Below are positions 9,639 to 17,205 of a stretch of DNA of 64,000 nucleotides, piece by piece. Positions within the stretch are counted from its first letter, which is position 1. Every line of letters begins with the position of its first letter. This stretch comes from an uncultured Bryobacterales bacterium. Lineage in GTDB: Bacteria; Acidobacteriota; Terriglobia; Bryobacterales; Bryobacteraceae. The DNA lies in the NCBI GenBank assembly GCA_937959285.1, contig CALGAR010000080.1, positions 1 to 64,000 on the forward strand, read 5' to 3'. The notes beneath the pieces were generated by a model. That model made no database searches, was not told where the DNA came from, and saw nothing but the letters and a program-made list of their open reading frames with translations. A program made the position numbers and the translations under genes.

Positions 9639-10181
9639 TTACTTCGCGTCCGGTGCGCCAGCCGGAACAGGAGCCGCGCTGGTCGCAGGCTGGAGGGACG
9701 GCGCAGGTCTGGGCGAAGCTTTTGCTTCGGGCCGGGCAATGTCGATGCTGCCCTTGAAGTAAGCACCGTCCTCAATCACAATTCGAGCGGTTTTCAGATC
9801 GCCGATCAGCTTCGCATCCTTCCGAATGTCGATCTTGTCACCGGCTTCCACATTTCCGTGGACCGTTCCCAAAATCACGATCTCACGAGCTTTGACGCCA
9901 GCCTCCACCTTTCCGTTGGGACCAACGGTGAGGCGGGATTCCGGCATCTCGATCGCACCTTCAACATGCCCGTCGATGTACAGGTCTTCACGACTGGTGA
10001 TCTGACCCTTAATCGCGACGGATTTGCCGATTACGGCATGATTGCGGGGAGTCTCGGTATCAGCACCGCTACGCGCGGGTATCGTAGACATCAAGTTTCC
10101 CTCTCTGGTGACATTCGCCGGAGCTGGCGGTGCGGTAGCCAGCTTCGGACTGTAATCGTCATCCTTCTTGCGATTCCACAT
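9639..10181 (-). CDS. Bactofilin (DUF583) cytoskeletal protein
   Basis: 180 residues. The central region (about 48-145) shows the bactofilin beta-helix repeats: VIGKSVAIKGQITSREDLYI, DGHVEGAIEM, LTVGPNGKVEAGVKAREIVI, LGTVHGNVEAGDKI. Bactofilins polymerise without nucleotide and organise cell-wall enzymes or polar structures. The charged N-terminal tail and Pro/Ala-rich C-terminal tail are disordered, as usual. It is the first gene of a two-gene unit with the methyltransferase and diverges from the GAF-domain gene. Confidence 0.93.
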   Translation of the reverse strand: MWNRKKDDDYSPKLATAPPAPANVTREGNLMSTIPARSGADTETPRNHAVIGKSVAIKGQITSREDLYIDGHVEGAIEMPESRLTVGPNGKVEAGVKAREIVILGTVHGNVEAGDKIDIRKDAKLIGDLKTARIVIEDGAYFKGSIDIARPEAKASPRPAPSLQPATSAAPVPAGAPDAK

Positions 10182-10338
10182 ATGGATTCACCAATGCCGT
10201 TTCCAGCATCGACCTTTATCCTACGGTAGACCAAGGGAAAAGGCAAACGCGCCGCCCCTCGCCGCCGGGCTTCGGATTGTTGCATCCAAGGCGCCGAAAA
10301 CGAGGAAAGCGCCTAGGTCAATCTGGGATAATGAAATC

Positions 10339-10938
10339 GTGGCCAAAGTGAAAGAACTTGAGCTGCGGCTGCAGCGGGTGGAGCAGCAGCTTGCGCTTTT
10401 TAAGAAAATCAGCCGATTCATGGTGCGCGAAATGAGTCTGCAGGAGGTGCTGCACGGCATTGTGGGTCTGCTTGTTGAGTACATGGCCTGCGATTCGTGC
10501 TTGATCTACCTGATAGACAATGACGAGTTGGTTCTTTGTGCATCCAACACGCCTCATCCCTCCATGATCGGAAAAGTGAGGTTGCGGATGGACGAAGGTC
10601 TGACCGGCTGGGTCGCGCGGGAGAGGCGGCTGCTTGCGATTTCCCGAGAGGCATATCAGGATCCACGGTTCAAGTACTTCCGAGACCTTCCGGAAGACAC
10701 CTACGAAGCTTTCCTTTCGGCCCCCGTCATTGCCCGGAACCGGGTTGTCGGTGTCATTAACGTACAGCATCGCGCCCCGCATGCTCACACTGGCGATGAA
10801 ATGGAGCTGCTCAGCACGGTAGGGGAGCAGATCGGCTGTCTGCTTGTTCTTGCACGAATGGCTCCTACTGCGGTGCAGAATGCCAATCACGCTCAGCTTG
10901 TTTTGTCATCTGGTCCGTACCCGCTCACTACCCGTTAG
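10339..10938 (+). CDS. GAF-domain protein
   Basis: 199 residues from GTG at 10339 (AKVKELELRLQRVEQQL...). The frame extends back to 10168, but that part overlaps bactofilin and looks non-coding. A short coiled coil (about 1-30) precedes one GAF domain (about 40-175) with typical elements SCLIYLIDNDELVLCASN, GLTGWVARERRLLAISR, VIARNRVVGVINVQH and FTVGEQIG-like ending LLSTVGEQIGCLL. GAF domains bind small ligands or redox signals; no output domain is attached, so it may act as a binding partner. GATAAT lies six bases before the GTG, suggesting a leaderless transcript. Confidence 0.82.
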   Translation: MAKVKELELRLQRVEQQLALFKKISRFMVREMSLQEVLHGIVGLLVEYMACDSCLIYLIDNDELVLCASNTPHPSMIGKVRLRMDEGLTGWVARERRLLAISREAYQDPRFKYFRDLPEDTYEAFLSAPVIARNRVVGVINVQHRAPHAHTGDEMELLSTVGEQIGCLLVLARMAPTAVQNANHAQLVLSSGPYPLTTR

Positions 10939-10952
10939 GCATTTCTGCAGAT

Positions 10953-12104
10953 ATGACTTGCTTCCGGCATCTCGTCGTGCCTCTCGCGATGGCCGCCATC
11001 GGAGCGGTGACGGCTTGGGCTCAGCCGGATGCCTCCAAAGCGGGCGGCAAATGGGTACTGCGCTATGAGCACGACGTCGACAATGAGTCGCTGGAACTTG
11101 TTGATCTCCAGTTCCCTTCGGCGCAGCGCGGCATCGCCGTCGGGCTGAGGACGATCAAAACGCGAACCAGGCCGGTAGCTCTGGTCACAAGCAACGGCGG
11201 AAAGACATGGGAGTGGGTGAATCTCGACGCCCCGCCGGTGTCGCTCTTCTTCCTCGACGACAGCACCGGCTGGGTGGTCACGACCAAGGGCCTCTATCAG
11301 ACAGTCGAGTCGGGCCGGTCCTGGAAGAAGCAGAAGGCGCCCAAAGACATCCTCCGTGTCTACTTTCAGACGCCAGAGCGTGGATGGGCCATAGGACTTC
11401 GAAAGGCTTTCTACGAAACATCGGACGGCGGCGCATCCTGGCGAAGAGTTGAGGCTGCCGAAAAGCCCGAAGGCCGCCCTGAGTATACCTTCTATTCCTG
11501 GATGACATTCGCGAATCCAAAGTACGGCGTGGTTGTGGGGAGTTCGCGACCGCCGCGCCCGGGGAGGCACTTGCCAATCTGGCTCGATCCGGAGGGCGCA
11601 TCCCGCCGTCGTGAATTGCCCGCGCTCACCATCATGTTGCAAACGAGCGATGGTGGAAACACCTGGCAACATTCAGTTGCGTCGCTCTTCGGCCAAATTA
11701 CGCGGCTTCGGGTGCTCGGGCCTCGGGGCCTTGGCCTGTTCGAGTTTCAGAACCGGTTTGTCTACCCGTCGGAAGTCGTCCGGGTGGACATGGACAAAGG
11801 GAAAAGCGAGACGGTTTTCCATCGAAAGGACCGGGCTGTCACAGATGTCATCGCGTTTCCCGACGGGACCGCCTACCTGGCAGGATACGAGCCGGTCGGG
11901 GAGATAGCAGCGCTCCCGGTCCCTGGGAAACTGCGCATGCTAACTTCGACCGATCCCGATTGGAAGCATTGGGTTGAGATGCCGGCGGACTACCGCGCGG
12001 TGGCGAACCGTGTTGTGCTGGCCGCTTCCGATGCCGACAACGTATGGGCTGCGACCGACACCGGGATGATCCTGAAGCTGGAGAAATCCACCGCATCAAA
12101 ATAG
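10953..12104 (+). CDS. Secreted YCF48/BNR-repeat beta-propeller protein
   Basis: 383 residues with a Sec signal peptide (hydrophobic VVPLAMAAIGAVTAWA, likely cleaved after AWA). Repeats resemble the BNR/YCF48 family: TSNGGKTWEWV, TVESGRSWKKQ, TSDGGASWRRVE, TSDGGNTWQHS, with intervening GWVVTTKGL and GWAIGLRKA blades. YCF48 is an assembly factor for photosystem II, but related propellers are widespread in non-phototrophs, usually with unknown roles. Probably periplasmic or exported. It starts 14 bases after the GAF gene stop, so could be cotranscribed. Confidence 0.8.
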   Translation: MTCFRHLVVPLAMAAIGAVTAWAQPDASKAGGKWVLRYEHDVDNESLELVDLQFPSAQRGIAVGLRTIKTRTRPVALVTSNGGKTWEWVNLDAPPVSLFFLDDSTGWVVTTKGLYQTVESGRSWKKQKAPKDILRVYFQTPERGWAIGLRKAFYETSDGGASWRRVEAAEKPEGRPEYTFYSWMTFANPKYGVVVGSSRPPRPGRHLPIWLDPEGASRRRELPALTIMLQTSDGGNTWQHSVASLFGQITRLRVLGPRGLGLFEFQNRFVYPSEVVRVDMDKGKSETVFHRKDRAVTDVIAFPDGTAYLAGYEPVGEIAALPVPGKLRMLTSTDPDWKHWVEMPADYRAVANRVVLAASDADNVWAATDTGMILKLEKSTASK

Positions 12105-12873
12105 CTGCCGCACAGAAACAGACGTCTTTGTTTTATCCACACAAGAGCTTCGCTTGAATGCTTGTAAATTGTTGAAAGGCAGATAAATAGATTTTTAAGA
12201 ATTTCCTCCGTCCCGATCTGATTTCCATTGACTCCAGCTCCGTTTGGGGGAATGATTGGGGTGGTTCCGAGAGGCTGACGGAACAGCGAGCCGAGCGGGA
12301 CGCAGCCAGCCTCAACGATTTGTCATGGCGGCCGTTCTACCAAGAACGGCTGGTGTGAGGAAAAGGAGAGGCAAGGGGCGTTTCGCTAGGCAGGCTTCCC
12401 GGTAGGAGCCATTCCGGGCACGGCGAGCCGGAGGGGGCACAACCCCGAAGAGGAGTGACGGAATGAGGAGGACCGGGACGGGCGACCGGGAATTGTACAA
12501 CGGGCAGTGGAGGCGCCTCGTGGCGGGAAACCAAGACGAGGCCGTAACTCCAATGCCGAACGGGTACAAGGAAAGGGCGTTCGAGGAGCGAAGACAGAGG
12601 TCGGGAACGACGACCCCACCGGGCAGGCGTCGAGCCGGTCCATGTGGGCGAGCGAAAGGCCCTGTCGAGCTGCTGGTCTCTACCGGTTCGTTCTGCCGAT
12701 CACTCTGACGCGCTGAACCAGAGGGCCAAAAGTCTTCTGCGGAGCGAAGGAGGTTGACCTAGGCGGATCAGATGCCACGCTGCAGCCGAGCATGCAGGCT
12801 GCGAAGCAAGCTGAACTCCGGAGGTCACTTGGAACCTTTTCTTTTTTGTATGCCAGTGCGCTCTGCCGTCTAA
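12105..12873. other. 769-base gene-free region; AT-rich start, then GC-rich and highly self-complementary
   Basis: No convincing ORF in either strand. Roughly the first 130 bases are AT-richer and look like an ordinary 3' region. From about 12265 the sequence becomes GC-rich with many inverted repeats (described separately as a candidate RNA) and ends in the T-rich stretch at 12838-12853 on the plus strand. Confidence 0.7.
12265..12853 (+). ncRNA. Candidate long structured RNA, family not identified
   Basis: Seen directly: GCCGTTCT/AGAACGGC hairpin with ACCA loop (12331-12350); CCCGG/CCGGG; GGGG-CACAA-CCCC; a two-part stem of TGGAG/CTCCA enclosing GCCTCGT/ACGAGGC (about 12505-12555); GTCG-GGAA-CGAC, a GNRA-type loop (near 12600); GAGCCGGT paired with ACCGGTTC (about 12632-12690); GCAGCC/GGCTGC (about 12782-12805). 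A T-rich tract follows. I tested the conserved elements of RNase P RNA, tmRNA, SRP RNA and group II intron domain V by eye and saw none. GTGTG directly after the first hairpin resembles a group II intron 5' end, but the rest does not confirm it. Strand inferred from the T-tract. Confidence 0.4.
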
Positions 12874-13248
12874 TCAGGCGGTCTTCGTCTGGTTCGGAAC
12901 AGCCCGCGTACGGCTGCGCTGATACCTCGCCTTTAGTTTCCGAAAGCTCGCAAAATTGTGACGGCAGGCGTTACAGCGATACCGGTGCGCCCCCAGGGCA
13001 ACCAGAAACGAGACGAAGGCCGAAGGGCGGTAGTCATGCGGGCTCCAGTAGGAGAGATCTTGGCGGCAGCACTTCGGGCACTTGGCGTAGAGCCACTCGG
13101 TGAGGCTCCAGGGGGTCTCATAGTGAGTGCCACAGTCCGTACAGCGCAGGCGGTAGCCGCCGAAAAGCTCGGCGAGCCTCTCTGATACCGTTCTCGGATT
13201 CAGCAGGCGGAACTTACGCGATCCGCAATTGGGGCATGCATAAGCCAT
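12874..13248 (-). CDS. Small protein with four CxxC zinc-binding knuckles
   Basis: 124 residues, beginning MAYACPNCGSRKFRLL. Four Cys pairs are visible: CPNC (5-8), CTDC (about 36-39), CPKC (about 57-60) and CNAC (about 94-97), consistent with two zinc ribbons, each from two CxxC knuckles. The middle SPHDYRPSAFVSFLVALG is moderately hydrophobic. The C-terminus is basic. No function can be assigned; nucleic-acid or protein binding is possible. A TATACT-like -10 box lies about 40 bases upstream on the same strand. It stands alone between the candidate RNA and the aminotransferase. Confidence 0.72.
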   Translation of the reverse strand: MAYACPNCGSRKFRLLNPRTVSERLAELFGGYRLRCTDCGTHYETPWSLTEWLYAKCPKCCRQDLSYWSPHDYRPSAFVSFLVALGAHRYRCNACRHNFASFRKLKARYQRSRTRAVPNQTKTA

Positions 13249-13317
13249 GGCGAAAGCCGAGCGGCGTGACGCTCGTGCAACAGTATACGCCCGCTTGAGG
13301 GGAGGCAGAAATAGAAA

Positions 13318-14190
13318 TTAGCTCTTAGCTGGAACTGATCCCGCTTTCGCCTGAACGTAGGATTCCAGGTACTTCGTAAACTCGGCTTGGAGAATGTCAC
13401 GCACGCGTTGCCCCTGCCGGATTTTGAGACCTTCAATGGCGGTGATGGGAAGCAAGTCCCGCGTTGTGGACGTGATGAAGACTTCATCCGCCGCTTCCAT
13501 ATCGGCAAGCCGAAGCACCTCTTCCCGGATTGTCAGGTTCGGTACCCGAATTTCCTCCAGAAGCACCTGCCTGGTGACGCCGGGAAGACATCCCGAACTG
13601 AGCGGAGGCGTGAGGACTTCACTGCCTTTGACCACAAAGATGTTGGCGGAGGTGCACTCGCTCACCTCGTCCCGTTCGTTGAGCAGCACGACCTCGTCCA
13701 ATCCCTTCTCGTGCGCTTCTTCACTGAAGATCAGGTTCTGCGCCCAGGAAAGGACTTTGGTGCCGGCGAAGCGGGACGCAGCGTGACGCGCATTCGGAAC
13801 GACACCCAGCTTCACGCCAGGGCCCCAATCCTTGAGCTGAGTCGTGAATGCAACCAGGTCAACGTCGCGCTGAATGCCCGGACCTTCCCACACGCCGCCG
13901 CGGTTGCGGATGACGGCAACGCGGAGCGTCGCGTTGCGAGCGTTGTTCGCTTCCACCAGCTTAAGCAGCTCTGTTTCGAGTGAATTCGCAGTCCAGGGAA
14001 AGGGAACGCGCATCAGTTCCGCATCGCGTTTCATCCTGGCCCAGTGACGCTCGAAAGCAAATAGCACTCCCTCATGTACGCGAACCGTACTGAAGACGCC
14101 CCATCCGTTCAGCAGACCCACCTGTCCGGGCGACAGCAGTATCTCAGTCGCTTCATGGATCTGGCCATTGTGGAGAAGGAACCGATGCAT
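13318..14190 (-). CDS. Class IV PLP-dependent aminotransferase (IlvE/Dat/PabC family)
   Basis: 290 residues. Catalytic lysine in FAGTKVLSWAQN (about 145), and the family signature LNERDEVSECTSANIFVV followed by TPPLSSGCLPGVTRQVLLE. The family includes branched-chain aminotransferase, D-amino-acid aminotransferase and 4-amino-4-deoxychorismate lyase; sequence alone does not choose between them, and no pathway neighbours help. Length is normal. Upstream on the minus strand a TACAAT lies nine bases before the ATG, so the 5' leader would be very short. Confidence 0.9.
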   Translation of the reverse strand: MHRFLLHNGQIHEATEILLSPGQVGLLNGWGVFSTVRVHEGVLFAFERHWARMKRDAELMRVPFPWTANSLETELLKLVEANNARNATLRVAVIRNRGGVWEGPGIQRDVDLVAFTTQLKDWGPGVKLGVVPNARHAASRFAGTKVLSWAQNLIFSEEAHEKGLDEVVLLNERDEVSECTSANIFVVKGSEVLTPPLSSGCLPGVTRQVLLEEIRVPNLTIREEVLRLADMEAADEVFITSTTRDLLPITAIEGLKIRQGQRVRDILQAEFTKYLESYVQAKAGSVPAKS

Positions 14191-14257
14191 GATGCCTTAA
14201 TTGTATCGAAGTGATCTCGAGTCCTACACTGGAGATGCGGGGTCGTAACTGCTTCCC

Positions 14258-15349
14258 ATGTCTCAAGCTTCTATGGTGTTCGATGTCGTCATTGCCGGAG
14301 CCGGTATCATTGGCTCTTCCATCGCCTGGCGTCTTGCGCAGTGCGGACTGCGTGTCGGGTTATTCGATAGCCGCACGATGGGAGGTGGAGCGAGCTGGGC
14401 TGGCGCAGGGATGCTGGCGCCCGGTGGAGAGGCCGGCGACGATCGGGACTTCGCGCAGCAGTTGCTTTCAAGCCTCCGGGCGTGGCCGGACTTTATTAGG
14501 GAATTGTCAGAGGAGAGCGGAGAACGCATCGACTACGTGGCGTGCGGGGCTCTCGATTTTGCTTTTAGCGATGACGAACTCGCAAAGCTGGGGCGCAGGG
14601 CGGCACGTAACGAAAGTTTCGGCGTTCGCGTGGAGAAACTTACTGTTTCGGAAATGCGCTCTATAGCCCGGGATCTCCCGGAGGGCCTGGCTGGCGCCTA
14701 TCACTACCCCGAGGACGCGATCGTCGATCCGCGCGATGTGATGCGTGCTTTGCGGCGTGTCTGCGACCGCTGCGGCGTGACTGTACTCGAGGGATGCGCG
14801 GTTCGTATGATCGACACGGACGGAAAGGGAGTTCAGGCGACGACAGAGGACGGTCAGGTTTGTGCAGAAGCGGCGGTCCTTTCTGCGGGAGCATGGAGCG
14901 GAGAGATCGAGATCAAGGGCGCAGCTCTGCCATCCGGCCCCGACAGCTATCCCGTCAAGGGCTATCTGGTCGCGCATGAGCTTGCTATGGGAACCTTGGG
15001 CCCCATCCGCCGCAGGGAAGGCACCTATGTGTTGCAACGCTCCTCCGGCCGCGTACTTTCGGGGAGCACGGAGGAACGGTCCGGCTTTGATCCTTCCTTC
15101 TCCGAGGACATGGCTGCAGATTTGGAGAAGCGTGCCGCGGCTCTTGTTCCAGCCCTTCGAAACCGAACCCGGGTCGACGCGTGGATCGGATTCCGTCCGG
15201 GCACGTCCGCGCCAAGGCCGGCAGAGGGTCGCTGCGGCGACACGGCTCTCTGGCTCGCTTACGGGCACTACCGAAACGGAATTCTCCTCGCACCGCAAAC
15301 GGCTGAGAACATCTCTCGCGATATTATCGCCAGTTTGGGAAGACGTTAA
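14258..15349 (+). CDS. thiO: Glycine oxidase ThiO-like FAD-dependent amine oxidase
   Basis: 363 residues. N-terminal dinucleotide-binding fold VVIAGAGIIGSSIAWRLA (GxGxxG) with acidic FDS at the end of strand 2, then the DAO-family GGGASWAGAGMLAPGGE, as in ThiO. C-terminal DAWIGFRPGTSAPRP and YGHYRNGILLAPQTA match the glycine oxidase FAD-binding end. ThiO oxidises glycine to iminoglycine for thiamine thiazole synthesis. No other thi gene is adjacent and no TPP-riboswitch-like leader is seen, so another amino-acid oxidase role is possible. Its 3' end overlaps the convergent HipA-like gene by 26 bases. Confidence 0.87.
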   Translation: MSQASMVFDVVIAGAGIIGSSIAWRLAQCGLRVGLFDSRTMGGGASWAGAGMLAPGGEAGDDRDFAQQLLSSLRAWPDFIRELSEESGERIDYVACGALDFAFSDDELAKLGRRAARNESFGVRVEKLTVSEMRSIARDLPEGLAGAYHYPEDAIVDPRDVMRALRRVCDRCGVTVLEGCAVRMIDTDGKGVQATTEDGQVCAEAAVLSAGAWSGEIEIKGAALPSGPDSYPVKGYLVAHELAMGTLGPIRRREGTYVLQRSSGRVLSGSTEERSGFDPSFSEDMAADLEKRAAALVPALRNRTRVDAWIGFRPGTSAPRPAEGRCGDTALWLAYGHYRNGILLAPQTAENISRDIIASLGRR

Positions 15350-16160
15350 CTCTCGCGTCGCGGCAACTTCTTAGCAGATCGGGAATGCGCTTCCTACGTC
15401 TTAGAAGGTCTGTGAGGAGCTTCTCGAGCAGGCCATGATCTTCCGGATCCATCCACTGGGGCGGGACGCTCTTCCAGGCATCGTCGATGACTTCTTCGGG
15501 GAAGTGAATCACGCGATCCAGCCATGGTTGGAAGTCGTCGAACGACGTTACTTTCTCGTAGACCAAAGGCCGGAAGTATAACCCGTGTAGCGGCGCGTCG
15601 CAGAAGGTCCAATTGGGGCCATCGAAGATGTAGCCGTGATCGATCATCATGGCGACGAAGCCCTGTTTCAGCGGGTGGACGTTCTCGGTCAAGGACAGTC
15701 CTCGGAGCCGCGCTCGAAAGAATACGGACTGCCGCGCATCCGAATTGCTCAGCCACTTGTCAGCTACGAGAACACCCAGGAAATGACTCAGGTTTTCGAC
15801 CTTGGACAAGAGAACGTCCGGCAGAAAGTCATAGACGGCCAAACGTTCCGGGTGTCCGGGGAAGCGTGAGCCGAAGTGCCAGCCCGGCGAGATTCGCCGC
15901 TGCCTCGAGCCTACCTGAATGTACAGATCGGGATTCGCTTCGAGAAACGCCTCGTCAACTTGAACAATCGCAGCCGCGGCGCAGTGAATTTGCAAGTACT
16001 GGAGGAACCTGGAGGCGATCAGCTCATTCACCAGAATCCGCCTATGCTGCGGATTCTCCTGAAATTTCACCACATAGAAGTTGCCGTCGTCGGCCTCTAT
16101 CAGGTGTGCCTGCGCGCCTCCGCGCATTTTACGGATGAGCCGACAAGCGTTGACGGGCAT
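15324..16160 (-). CDS. HipA-like kinase family protein
   Basis: 278 residues. Begins MPVNACRLIRKMRGGAQAHL with FYVVKFQENPQ, where K in VVKF would be the ATP-binding lysine. Further on, VADKWLSNSDARQSVFF resembles the HipA catalytic segment (the family usually has N after D; here NSDAR), and MMIDHGYIFDG resembles the metal-binding DxG-like segment. No HipB-type DNA-binding partner is adjacent, and the N-terminal HipA domain is missing, so this is not a classical toxin-antitoxin pair. Substrate unknown. Its end overlaps the thiO-like gene. Confidence 0.72.
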   Translation of the reverse strand: MPVNACRLIRKMRGGAQAHLIEADDGNFYVVKFQENPQHRRILVNELIASRFLQYLQIHCAAAAIVQVDEAFLEANPDLYIQVGSRQRRISPGWHFGSRFPGHPERLAVYDFLPDVLLSKVENLSHFLGVLVADKWLSNSDARQSVFFRARLRGLSLTENVHPLKQGFVAMMIDHGYIFDGPNWTFCDAPLHGLYFRPLVYEKVTSFDDFQPWLDRVIHFPEEVIDDAWKSVPPQWMDPEDHGLLEKLLTDLLRRRKRIPDLLRSCRDARVNVFPNWR

Positions 16161-16212
16161 GAAAATGAAGTACTCTATGAATGGTAGATCAACTTGAGGA
16201 GAGCTTCCCGGA

Positions 16213-16431
16213 ATGAGTGAACGCGAAGTAACCGGGGGGCAATGCTGCCCCCCGCGAAGCAGTGGAGAGATCGCACTGGAACTGATGAAATTTATTGCCG
16301 TGACTACTGGTTACGGCAAGGGAAGCACCGCTCCAGGCTTCGGCGGCAAGAGCACCGTACGTAGCCCGGAAGAGTACGCAGAATCTCTTCTGCAACTCTT
16401 CGAGCGATGCCGTGCGGCAGTAGAGAAGTAA
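16213..16431 (+). CDS. Small conserved-looking protein of unknown function
   Basis: 72 residues, MSEREVTGGQCCPP..., with a helical C-terminus SPEEYAESLLQLFERCRAAVEK and a Gly-rich middle (TTGYGKGSTAPGFGGKS). GAGGAGAG lies about 10 bases before the ATG. It diverges from the HipA-like gene by 52 bases. Codons 7-14 contain a perfect 9-base-pair inverted repeat (16233-16241 with 16246-16254) closing a four-base loop. I do not recognise a domain. Good composition and a ribosome-binding site support a real gene. Confidence 0.6.
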   Translation: MSEREVTGGQCCPPRSSGEIALELMKFIAVTTGYGKGSTAPGFGGKSTVRSPEEYAESLLQLFERCRAAVEK

Positions 16432-16470
16432 GAGTACAGGGGTGAGCGGCGGACGAACCGCTCACCGCTC

Positions 16471-17070
16471 TTACCTCCTGCCGGTCTTCTTAACAGCTTT
16501 CTTCGCAGCCTTCTTCGGCGCGGCTTTCTTAGGCGCAGCCTTCTTCGGCGCGGCCTTCTTCGCTGCCTTCTTGGTGGCGCCCTTCAACGCCGCTTTCTTA
16601 GCAGGCGCTTTGGTCGCAGCCTTCTTTGCTGCAGTCTTCTTTGAAGCTGTCTTAGCAGCAGCTTTCTTCGGTGCAGCTTTCTTTGCGGCGGCCTTCTTCG
16701 GTGCAGCCTTTTTCGCAGCCTTCTTAGCAGCCTTCTTCGGCGCGGCCTTCGCAGCGCCCTTTACAGCCGCGGTCTTCGCCGCAGCTTTTTTGGCAGCGGC
16801 TTTCTTAGGCGCAGCCTTCTTGGCGGCCTTCTTAGCAGCCTTCTTCGGAGCCACAGGCGCAACTGCTGGCTCAGCATGTGCCGGCTGAGGCGCCGGTGCA
16901 GGGGTGGCGGTTGTCATTGGCATTTCGTCGTCTTCTTCTTCCTCTTCCAGATCTTCTTCTTCGTCCAGGTCGTATTCGATCAGTTCCGACTTCTCATCCA
17001 TATGGCCTTCGTCGTACTCCAGATCATCTAGATCGTCATCGTCGACGGCCAACTTTCGCCTATCAAACAT
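16471..17070 (-). CDS. Histone H1-like Lys/Ala/Pro-rich nucleoid protein with acidic N-terminus
   Basis: 199 residues from ATG at 17070, which has AGGAGG at good spacing; a start at 17103 lacks support. Residues about 1-50 are strongly acidic (runs of Asp and Glu), residues 51-75 are Pro/Ala-rich, and the last 120 are repeats of KKAA, KKAAP and AAKK ending in KKTGRR. The basic tail resembles the C-terminus of eukaryotic histone H1 and bacterial H1-like proteins that bind DNA non-specifically. Combining an acidic head with the basic tail is unusual and may make it self-inhibiting. A function in nucleoid compaction is inference. Confidence 0.75.
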   Translation of the reverse strand: MFDRRKLAVDDDDLDDLEYDEGHMDEKSELIEYDLDEEEDLEEEEEDDEMPMTTATPAPAPQPAHAEPAVAPVAPKKAAKKAAKKAAPKKAAAKKAAAKTAAVKGAAKAAPKKAAKKAAKKAAPKKAAAKKAAPKKAAAKTASKKTAAKKAATKAPAKKAALKGATKKAAKKAAPKKAAPKKAAPKKAAKKAVKKTGRR

Positions 17071-17143
17071 TTTCCGTGCCTCCTGTACAGGCTCAGTCAA
17101 CACATAGAATAACTCGTTTTCTTTTTAAGGCAAGAGTGAAGTG

Positions 17144-17186
17144 AAAAAAAGTCAACCGTTTGACCCCTCTCACGGTTGACTTTTTA
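17144..17186 (-). terminator. Intrinsic terminator of the lytic transglycosylase gene
   Basis: A 14-base perfect inverted repeat, AAAAAGTCAACCGT with ACGGTTGACTTTTT, about 20 bases past the stop codon at 17206. On the minus strand the hairpin is followed by a run of T. The A/T arms also make it potentially active from the plus strand. Confidence 0.85.
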
Positions 17187-17205
17187 CTAAATCTAAGGCT
17201 GGCGG

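Noticed and set aside
12353..12720. Group II intron beginning at GTGTG after a hairpin
   Set aside because: The 5' GTGTG and neighbouring terminator-like hairpin fit a class C intron, but I found no domain V (about 34 bases with GNRA loop and AGC triad) and no reverse transcriptase. Kept only as a hypothesis.
14191..14257. TPP riboswitch before the thiO-like gene
   Set aside because: The gap is only 67 bases and lacks the conserved CTGAGA element.
16471..16860. Tandem DNA repeat or mobile element
   Set aside because: The repetitive DNA is explained by KKAAP-type codons of the H1-like protein; there are no flanking repeats or target duplications.
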